Assembly (NCBI GenBank): GCA_030828175.1 | Contig: JAURDB010000012.1 | Span: forward strand, 1 to 34,259 | Direction of reading: 5' to 3' | DNA length: 34,259 bases | Origin: Flavobacteriales bacterium | GTDB lineage: Bacteria; Bacteroidota; Bacteroidia; Flavobacteriales_D; Sanyastnellaceae | In this document: positions 1 to 6,780 of the stretch, in pieces | How positions within the stretch are numbered: position 1 is the stretch's first letter | How the letters are laid out: every line of letters starts with the position of its first letter | Translations under genes and position numbers: made by a program | The notes under the pieces: model-generated | What the model was told of the DNA's origin: nothing | The model's input: only the letters and a program-made list of their open reading frames with translations | Database searches by the model: none

Positions 1-25
1 GCCCGTCTCAGGGCGGGCCCTTCTT
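1..25 (+). terminator. Possible intrinsic terminator, truncated by the window edge
   Basis: GCCCG(1-5)/CGGGC(14-18) hairpin followed by CCTTCTT; weak T tract. Confidence 0.3.
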
Positions 26-38
26 CCGAATGCACCCC

Positions 39-71
39 GACACCGCTCCTCCGGGGGCGGTGTCCTTTTTT
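39..71 (+). terminator. Rho-independent terminator of an upstream gene outside the window
   Basis: GACACCGC(39-46)/GCGGTGTC(57-64) stem followed by CTTTTTT. Confidence 0.75.
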
Positions 72-107
72 GAATGAACAAATCCGCCGATCGCTATTTT
101 ACAGGAC

Positions 108-1244
108 ATGCATGCTTCTTTTCCCCAATTGACCACCCTGCTCATGTTGCCCCTCTTTCTCCTAGGCCTAACAGGAGAAGTCAACGCACAATGGCCCTAC
201 AATCCCAACGCCGATGGGGACACCCTGATCGGTACTGGGGATGTCCTTCAACTGCTCACCCTTTTCGGTTTGCCTTGGGAAGATGAGGGGGTTCTGGGTA
301 TTGAGAGCGGAGGTACTGGCGCATCGTCTGTGGATTCTGCCCGCGTTGCGTTGGAATTGAGCTACATCTCGGACTCCACCACCATCTCTGGGATCAATAC
401 TTACATCTGGACCTGGATAGAGAGCCGAGCCCGAATCACGGAACAAATGGCCCAAGGTCGCGATGTCACCGCCACAGGTTCCTATGCTTCCGCGCTGGGT
501 GACGGAGCCAATGCGCCGGGCAACTACAGCCACGCCACCAATCGGAATACCACGGCCAGCGGAACTTGTTCGAGTGCCATGGGTGAGGGAACCGAGGCGA
601 CCGGGACAGCAGCCCATGCACAAGGCATGTTCACGGATGCCACCGGCACTACCGCCCACGCACAGGGCTACAACACCAAGGCATTGGCCAACTACGCACA
701 CAGCGAAGGATACGGTTGCCAAGCCACCAATACAGCGGCTCATGCTGAAGGATATAACACGGCCGCCACGGGCTTTTTCAGCCACAGTGCCAATCGGAAT
801 ACCGTGGCCAGTGCCACTTGTGCCCATGCCGTGGGTGAGGGCACGCAAGCCACAGCCGATGCATCGGCCAGCGAGGGCTACTACACCGTCGCTTCCGGTT
901 TCGCCGGACACGCAGAAGGCTATGAAACGCTGGCCAGCGCCTATGCTTCCAGTGCCGGTGGATACTATACGGTAGCCGATCAACCGTACCAGACGGCTGT
1001 CGGCAAGTACAACGCTGCTGAACAGACCGGGCAACTCTTCGCTGTCGGCAACGGCAACGGAGTCGATGACCGCTCCAATGCATTTTCAGTAGATGACATG
1101 GGCAATGCCACCGTGGCCGGCGGACTGCAGGTCGGAGACATCAGCGTACAAGACACCATCGCCAACCTCAATGCAAGGATTACCGCTTTGGAGGCGGTGA
1201 TCGAAAGCCTCATCGAAGTCGTGGGTCCCATCGACGCGGATTGA
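108..1244 (+). CDS. Secreted protein with dockerin/EF-hand-like segment, tail-fibre-like GGTGA motif, YadA-head-like 14-residue repeats and short C-terminal coiled coil
   Basis: 378-aa ORF; N-terminal signal peptide (LLMLPLFLLGLTGEVNAQ); NPNADGDTLIGTGDVLQLL; ESGGTGASSVDSARVALEL; repeats such as AHAEGYNTAATGFF; C-terminal LNARITALEAVIESLIEVV. Confidence 0.8.
   Translation: MHASFPQLTTLLMLPLFLLGLTGEVNAQWPYNPNADGDTLIGTGDVLQLLTLFGLPWEDEGVLGIESGGTGASSVDSARVALELSYISDSTTISGINTYIWTWIESRARITEQMAQGRDVTATGSYASALGDGANAPGNYSHATNRNTTASGTCSSAMGEGTEATGTAAHAQGMFTDATGTTAHAQGYNTKALANYAHSEGYGCQATNTAAHAEGYNTAATGFFSHSANRNTVASATCAHAVGEGTQATADASASEGYYTVASGFAGHAEGYETLASAYASSAGGYYTVADQPYQTAVGKYNAAEQTGQLFAVGNGNGVDDRSNAFSVDDMGNATVAGGLQVGDISVQDTIANLNARITALEAVIESLIEVVGPIDAD
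444..1031 (+). repeat. About 14 consecutive 14-residue (42-bp) YadA-like repeats with an 84-residue (252-bp) super-repeat
   Basis: Units ASALGDGANAPGNY / SHATNRNTTASGTC / SSAMGEGTEATGTA / AHAQGMFTDATGTT ... SHSANRNTVASATC / AHAVGEGTQATADA; CAATCGGAATACC-rich block at 539 recurs at 791. Confidence 0.85.
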
Positions 1245-1263
1245 ATCGACTTCTTCCCGCCGA

Positions 1264-1297
1264 TTTGCGGTGGAGATGATGTCTTTTCTTAATTTCG
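1264..1297 (+). promoter_or_regulatory. Candidate Bacteroidota-type promoter for tRNA-Gln (TTTG-N22-TAATTTCG)
   Basis: TTTG 1264-1267, TAATTTCG 1290-1297, 19 nt upstream of the tRNA 5' end. Confidence 0.5.
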
Positions 1298-1316
1298 CGG
1301 CTCATTCTTCGCGGAA

Positions 1317-1390
1317 TGCCCCATGGTGTAATGGTAGCACACCGGTTTTTGGTACCGTTTGTCAAGGTTCGAGTCCTTGTGGGGCAACCA
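1317..1390 (+). tRNA. tRNA-Gln (anticodon TTG), CCA encoded
   Basis: Acceptor TGCCCCA/TGGGGCA, anticodon loop TTTTGGT, T-arm CAAGGTTCGAGTCCTTG, 3' ACCA. Confidence 0.95.
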
Positions 1391-1424
1391 CGAAAAGCAT
1401 GACAAGAGTCAATGCAACCGCACG

Positions 1425-1459
1425 AAGACCGGCACGTTTGTGACCGGTCTTTTTCTTTT
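1425..1459 (+). terminator. Rho-independent terminator after tRNA-Gln
   Basis: AAGACCGG(1425-1432)/CCGGTCTT(1444-1451) followed by TTTCTTTT. Confidence 0.85.
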
Positions 1460-1491
1460 CGTCCCCACCTTGTGGTCCCAAGCGGTAATCG

Positions 1492-2940
1492 ATGGAAAAG
1501 GACATCCTCAATCTCATCAACGGTGAATCCGTCCCTGCCCTGAGCGGGCAATGGCTGGACAATGTGGAACCCGCAACGGGCGCGGTGTATAGCCGAATCG
1601 CACGATCGGGCGCCGAGGATGTGGAAGCCGCCGTGGCGGCCGCCCGCAAGGCTTTTCCTGCCTGGCGTGCATGGGAACCTGCCCAAAGACGGGCGGTGCT
1701 CATGCGGCTCGCGGACAAAATCGCCGAACACGCGGACATGCTGGCAGAGGCCGAATCCCGGGACAACGGCAAGCCCGTTTCGGTGGCCGCCGCTGTGGAC
1801 ATTCCCCGCGCAGAACACAACCTTCGCTTCTATGCTTCTGCAGCCGAGCAGTTTGCCAGCGAAAGCCACACCATGGGGGATGGCACGGTAAACTACACAC
1901 TGCGCAAGCCCTTGGGCGTTGTCGGCTGCATCAGTCCGTGGAACCTGCCCCTTTACCTCTTCACCTGGAAAATCGCGCCCGCCCTGGCCAGCGGCAACTG
2001 CGTGGTGGCGAAACCCAGCGAGGTGACCCCAATGACAGCCTTCCTGCTCGGCACGTGGGCCAAGGAAGCCGGACTGCCCGATGGGGTGCTCAACATCCTG
2101 CAAGGGCTGGGACCCGAAGTCGGCCAAGCCATGGTAGAACACCACTATGTGCGCGCCATCTCCTTTACGGGTGGCACCGCCACAGGGGCCGCGATTTCTG
2201 CATTGGCCGCGCCCAAATTCAAAAAGCTCTCCCTCGAACTCGGCGGGAAGAATGCCACCGTGGTCTTCGATGACTGCGATTTCGACGAAGCCGTTTCCAC
2301 TGCGGTTCGTGCTGCATTCTCCAACCAGGGTCAGATCTGCCTGTGCGGGTCGCGCATCCTGGTGCAAGAAGGCATCTACGACCGGTTCCGCGATGCCCTG
2401 GTGGCCAAGGTCTCCAAGCTGCGCATCGGCGACCCCATGGACCCCGCTACACGGATGGGCGCGGTTGTATCGAGGGCGCACCGAGACAAGGTGATCGCCG
2501 CCATACAGACCGCAAGAGGAGAAGGCGGGCGCATCCTGTGTGGAGGCGGGCGCCATCAACCCGGGGAGCCCCGCATCCGCGAAGGATTCTTCGTCCAACC
2601 CACCCTCATCGAAGGGTTGGGTCACGATTGTGTCACCAACCGCGAAGAGATCTTTGGTCCGGTCGCGACCCTCCAGCCCTTTTCCGACGAGCAGGAAGCG
2701 CTGGGCCTGGTCAACTCCACCAAGTACGGCCTTTCCGCATCGGTCTGGACACGGGACCTTCAGCGAGCACACAGATTCGCCGCCGGCATTGACACGGGCA
2801 TGGTCTGGTTGAATTGCTGGTTGGTCAGGGACTTGCGGACGCCTTTCGGAGGCACCCGTCATTCAGGGGTGGGACGGGAAGGCGGTTACCACTCCATGAA
2901 CTTCTTCACCGAGCCGCAAAACGTCTGCGTGAAGCTGTGA
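1492..2940 (+). CDS. NAD(P)-dependent aldehyde dehydrogenase (muconic-semialdehyde/betaine-aldehyde dehydrogenase-like)
   Basis: 482 aa; ALDH motifs ISPWNLPLYLFTWKIAPALASGNCVVAKPSE, SFTGGTATG, LELGGKNATVVFDDCD, FSNQGQICLCGSRI. Confidence 0.9.
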   Translation: MEKDILNLINGESVPALSGQWLDNVEPATGAVYSRIARSGAEDVEAAVAAARKAFPAWRAWEPAQRRAVLMRLADKIAEHADMLAEAESRDNGKPVSVAAAVDIPRAEHNLRFYASAAEQFASESHTMGDGTVNYTLRKPLGVVGCISPWNLPLYLFTWKIAPALASGNCVVAKPSEVTPMTAFLLGTWAKEAGLPDGVLNILQGLGPEVGQAMVEHHYVRAISFTGGTATGAAISALAAPKFKKLSLELGGKNATVVFDDCDFDEAVSTAVRAAFSNQGQICLCGSRILVQEGIYDRFRDALVAKVSKLRIGDPMDPATRMGAVVSRAHRDKVIAAIQTARGEGGRILCGGGRHQPGEPRIREGFFVQPTLIEGLGHDCVTNREEIFGPVATLQPFSDEQEALGLVNSTKYGLSASVWTRDLQRAHRFAAGIDTGMVWLNCWLVRDLRTPFGGTRHSGVGREGGYHSMNFFTEPQNVCVKL

Positions 2941-3031
2941 ACTGCTCAAAGGGACGCAATCCACATTCGTTTGTTGCGTAAGCCCTTTCAACCGACTGAG
3001 GGACAGGCCGCAGGGTGGAGAACTTGGTGTC

Positions 3032-3982
3032 ATGAATTTTCGCGCCCCTTTGTCCGCATTTACAGCGGCTGTGCTCCTGCTCGTCGGATGTGTGCCCATG
3101 AGCCAATTCACCGAAGTCCGGGACGACCGGGATGCGTTGGACCAGAGCGCAGCAGAGTTGACCGAACAGGTGCAAGCCCTGCGCTTGGCGGTGGCAGAGA
3201 AAGACGGCCAACTGCGCGAAGATGCGCGGCGAATGGAGGCTCTGCGGTCCGACACTTCCGGCTTGGGCAGTCGTCTCAGGCAGTGCGAATTGCGAAACGA
3301 AGGGCTGGAAGAATTGAATGCCATGCTGTCCGCTGAATTGGATGACAAGCGGTCCTCCAGCGGAGCAGAGCAGGCCGCGTTGCTTGCGGAACTGCAACGC
3401 ATACGCGCCGACCTCCAGTTTCAGCAGGACAGCCTGTACGCCTTGGAACAAGACCTGAAGGCCCGAGAAGCCAAGGTCGCAGAGTTGAGCCGCCTGCTCG
3501 ACGCCCAAAAAGCGGCTGGAGCCGCTTTGAAAGAACGCCTTTCCGATGCGCTGTTCGCGTTTCGGAACAAAGGACTCGAAGTCGAAGAGCGAGATGGCAA
3601 AGTATACGTGCGCCTTTCTTCCAAACTCCTCTTTGCTTCAGGCAGCACCGCCATTGATCCAGAGGGAAGAAAAGCCTTGTCCGACCTCGCCCGCGCCATC
3701 GAGGACGAAGACGGTTTTGAAGTGGTCGTGGAAGGACACACGGACGACGTCGCTTTTTCCTCAGCTTCCTCTCCGCGCAACAATTGGGAGCTGAGCGTCC
3801 TTCGCGCGACGGCGGTTGTCGAGGTCCTGACGTCAAGCAGCTCACTGAAGCCGGAGGTGCTTACTGCTGCCGGACGCAGTCAATACCATCCCCGGGACCC
3901 GCAAGACCGGAACCGGAACCGCCGAATCGAAGTGGTCCTCAGCCCCCAATTGGGCAGTCTTTACGAACTGCTCGAAGAGTGA
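3032..3982 (+). CDS. OmpA-family peptidoglycan-binding lipoprotein with long coiled coil
   Basis: Lipobox-like LLLVGCVP; C-terminal VVVEGHTDDVAF...NWELSVLRATAVVEVL...RNRRIEVVLSP. Confidence 0.9.
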   Translation: MNFRAPLSAFTAAVLLLVGCVPMSQFTEVRDDRDALDQSAAELTEQVQALRLAVAEKDGQLREDARRMEALRSDTSGLGSRLRQCELRNEGLEELNAMLSAELDDKRSSSGAEQAALLAELQRIRADLQFQQDSLYALEQDLKAREAKVAELSRLLDAQKAAGAALKERLSDALFAFRNKGLEVEERDGKVYVRLSSKLLFASGSTAIDPEGRKALSDLARAIEDEDGFEVVVEGHTDDVAFSSASSPRNNWELSVLRATAVVEVLTSSSSLKPEVLTAAGRSQYHPRDPQDRNRNRRIEVVLSPQLGSLYELLEE

Positions 3983-4945
3983 TCAGTTGATGGGCAACTG
4001 GAAAGTGCCCTGGGCAATCGAGATGCCTCCGGTACCGTCGCTGCCTATGAGGCTACCTCCGAACGTACCGATGGCGATGCCTCCATCTTCCGGCAGGATG
4101 TAGATGATCTCCACCGTGAAATTCGCGCCTGGCAGGGTAGAAGTATAGGTCTGACCCGAAGGGCTGTTGTACGTGCAGACGCCGGTCGGGGCGCTTCCTT
4201 CATTCAATGTGACCTGGGCGCCGTCCAGCCAGCCTACCGATGGCTCCGGAAGCGTCATGCCAATGGCATCGGTCGTCACGGAAACCCCTCCAATCGTAAG
4301 GGTACCGGAACCGTCAATCGTACATGTGGTTTCGAAATCCGCCACCAACTCGGTGCCGTTGGCCTTCCATTCCATATTTCCCTCGCACGGTGGGCAAATC
4401 GTACCACCGCAATCGATGTAGAGCTCATCGCCGTCCAACAAACCGTTGGTGCAATCGCCGTCGGTCGGACAGGGTGGGCAATCCGGTCCACCGCAGTCAA
4501 TGCCGAGCTCCTCACCATTGAGCAGTTCATCCTCGCAACTCGGACAAGGCTCACAGTCCGGGCCTCCACAATCAACATCGATTTCGTTGCCGTTGAGCAG
4601 GCCGTCACCGCACAATTCGCCGCAGTCGATGCCCGTGTCTCCACCGCAGTCGATGCCGGTCTCTCCTGGATCGAGTTGGCCATTGAAGTTCAAGTCACAG
4701 GGGGCACAGGAGCCACCACAGTCTACCCACTGCTCGCCGAGCACCTGATCCCAGACTCCATTTTCACAGGGGTCACAAGGCTGGCATATGGAACCGCCGC
4801 AGTCTACCAACTCCTCACCATTGTTGAGGATGCCGTCGAAACAATTGGGACCAATGAGGTTGTCATCGTTGAGACATGAGCTCAGGGACAACGCAGCGAC
4901 GGTGAGCAGGAGGAGAGAAATGGAGGGAAGGCGAAACGAGGTCAT
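3983..4945 (-). CDS. Cys-rich repeat lipoprotein ('NGxELxxDCGGxxCxPC' repeats) with C-terminal beta-type domain
   Basis: ORF extends to 4969; start at 4945 (MTSFRLPSISLLLLTVAALSLSSC) preferred because a TAATTTGC box (4966-4973, minus) overlaps the upstream ATG; lipobox LSSC. Confidence 0.75.
   Translation of the reverse strand: MTSFRLPSISLLLLTVAALSLSSCLNDDNLIGPNCFDGILNNGEELVDCGGSICQPCDPCENGVWDQVLGEQWVDCGGSCAPCDLNFNGQLDPGETGIDCGGDTGIDCGELCGDGLLNGNEIDVDCGGPDCEPCPSCEDELLNGEELGIDCGGPDCPPCPTDGDCTNGLLDGDELYIDCGGTICPPCEGNMEWKANGTELVADFETTCTIDGSGTLTIGGVSVTTDAIGMTLPEPSVGWLDGAQVTLNEGSAPTGVCTYNSPSGQTYTSTLPGANFTVEIIYILPEDGGIAIGTFGGSLIGSDGTGGISIAQGTFQLPIN
4385..4843 (-). repeat. Tandem degenerate Cys-rich protein repeats (about 6-7 units)
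   Basis: NGEELVDCGGSICQPC / LGEQWVDCGGSCAPC / PGETGIDCGG / NGNEIDVDCGGPDCEPC / NGEELGIDCGGPDCPPC / DGDELYIDCGGTICPPC. Confidence 0.85.
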
Positions 4946-5043
4946 CGTTGTATCTTTCAAGCTGCGCAAATTAAGGGAGTAAGGACCGATTCAATGCGGT
5001 TGTTCCCAGATCCGTGATCACCCCAGCAAGGCAAACAACGGAA

Positions 5044-6762
5044 ATGACCCGTCAACCTCATATCCCACCCGCCGATTGGTCACCCCGTGCGAGACGAGAT
5101 GGACTCCAGAGGAACAACGGGATTGCAGATGATGTGGTTGCACAATTGCTCGGCCTGAGGGGGATTTCCCAAAATGACGCCGACCGGTTCTTTGCCCCTT
5201 CCTTGGACGATCTGCACGACCCTTCGAGGATGCGGGACATGGATCGCACGGTGGATCGATTGATTCGGGCGCAAAGGGAAGGGGAGCGGATCATGGCTTA
5301 TGGCGACTACGACGTGGATGGCGCCACCTCCGTTTCGTTGATCTTGGATTTCCTTCAGAACAACGGTTTTGATGTGATTCCCTACATCCCAGACCGATAC
5401 AACGAAGGTTACGGACTCTCCTCCCAAGGCATTGCTGCGGCAAGCCAAAGCGGATGTGCCATCATCATCACCCTGGATTGTGGGATTCGCGCCACTGAAC
5501 GCGTCGCTGAAGCCAATGCTGCGGGCATCGATGTGATCATCTGCGACCACCACCTTCCGGGTGAGGACATGCCCGATGCCCATGCCATCCTCAACCCCAA
5601 GCATCCGGAATGTGAGTATCCCTTCAAGGAACTCAGCGGTTGCGGTGTCGCGTTCAAACTGACCCAAGCGCTGACAGAAAGAATCGGGCTGTCGCCCATG
5701 AGCGCATATGACGGCCTCGACTTGGTCGCTTTGAGCATTGCTTCAGACCTGGTCGAAGTCACCGGAGAAAACAGGGTGCTTCTCTATCACGGTTTGCGCG
5801 CCATCTCCAAGAATTCCCGGCCCGGCATCCGGGCCTTGCTTCAGGTTGTCCACTGTTCTCCCGACTATCTGACCGTTCGCGACATCATCTCCCGCGTCAG
5901 TCCTCGGATCAATGCCGCCGGTCGCATGTCCCGCGCCACAGAAGCGGTGGCCCTCCTGACGGAAAAGGAAGACGCCAAAGCCAATGAGTTGGCCTTGAAT
6001 CTCGACCGTTTGAATCAAGTCCGGAGATCTTACGACGCGCAGGTTACCCAAGACGCCATCAACCAATTGGCCGAACGCGAAGAATTCGAGCACATCAACA
6101 TTGTCTGGGGCGAGAATTGGCACCGAGGGGTCATCGGCATCGTGGCCACCCGGCTCATCGAGCACCGCTACCGGCCCAGCATCGTAATCAGCGATGACGA
6201 CGGGGTTCTTGTGGGCAGTGCCCGTTCAACGCCCGGGTTGGACATCCACGACCTCATCAAGGCCTGCTCCGTTCACCTGGAGCAATTCGGAGGCCATTCC
6301 ATGGCAGCTGGCATCACGGTCAAGGCCGGACAGGCCGATGCCTTCGCGCGCGCCCTGGATGCTGCCGTAGGAGAAAGACTCGCCGCCATAAGCAAGCGCG
6401 AACCGCGGTACTTCGACTTGGAAATTCCGATTTCGGATTGCTCTCCGGAGCTGTTGGGAAAACTCAGAAAATTCGAGCCCTATGGGCCCGGGGCTCCCGC
6501 TCCCGTTTTCCTTTCAAGGGACGTTCGCCTTTCCCTTCCGCCGAAAAAAGTCGGCAAGGACGGACGCCACCTGAGGGTCACCTTCACTTCAGCCGATTCG
6601 TCCCAGGCCCTGTCAGCGGTTGGTTTTGGTTTGGGCCATCGGTTCGAAGCCCTGTCTTCTGCCCAGCACCTCGACGTCGTCTTCAAAGTAGAGACTGAAT
6701 GCTACCGCGGTATGCTTCAGCCGCGCATTACCCTGCTGGACTTCTGGACGAAGCGGCACTGA
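5044..6762 (+). CDS. recJ: Single-stranded-DNA-specific exonuclease RecJ
   Basis: GDYDVDGATS, CDHHLPGEDMPDAHAILNPK, SGCGVAFKL, INAAGRM, GHSMAAGITV; ORF opens at 5014, MTRQP start at 5044 chosen. Confidence 0.92.
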   Translation: MTRQPHIPPADWSPRARRDGLQRNNGIADDVVAQLLGLRGISQNDADRFFAPSLDDLHDPSRMRDMDRTVDRLIRAQREGERIMAYGDYDVDGATSVSLILDFLQNNGFDVIPYIPDRYNEGYGLSSQGIAAASQSGCAIIITLDCGIRATERVAEANAAGIDVIICDHHLPGEDMPDAHAILNPKHPECEYPFKELSGCGVAFKLTQALTERIGLSPMSAYDGLDLVALSIASDLVEVTGENRVLLYHGLRAISKNSRPGIRALLQVVHCSPDYLTVRDIISRVSPRINAAGRMSRATEAVALLTEKEDAKANELALNLDRLNQVRRSYDAQVTQDAINQLAEREEFEHINIVWGENWHRGVIGIVATRLIEHRYRPSIVISDDDGVLVGSARSTPGLDIHDLIKACSVHLEQFGGHSMAAGITVKAGQADAFARALDAAVGERLAAISKREPRYFDLEIPISDCSPELLGKLRKFEPYGPGAPAPVFLSRDVRLSLPPKKVGKDGRHLRVTFTSADSSQALSAVGFGLGHRFEALSSAQHLDVVFKVETECYRGMLQPRITLLDFWTKRH

Positions 6763-6780
6763 ACCCGCACAACGCAGACA

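Noticed and set aside
168-1034. 288-aa minus-strand ORF opposite the YadA-like gene
   Set aside because: Shadow of the repeat gene; no independent signal.
1210-2862. 550-aa minus-strand ORF
   Set aside because: Antisense to the clearly coding aldehyde dehydrogenase and crossing tRNA-Gln; composition typical of a GC-rich shadow ORF.
4446-4748. 100-aa plus-strand ORF with PPQSMPSSSP-type repeats
   Set aside because: Mirror of the Cys-rich repeats on the opposite strand; repetition is inherited from the real gene.
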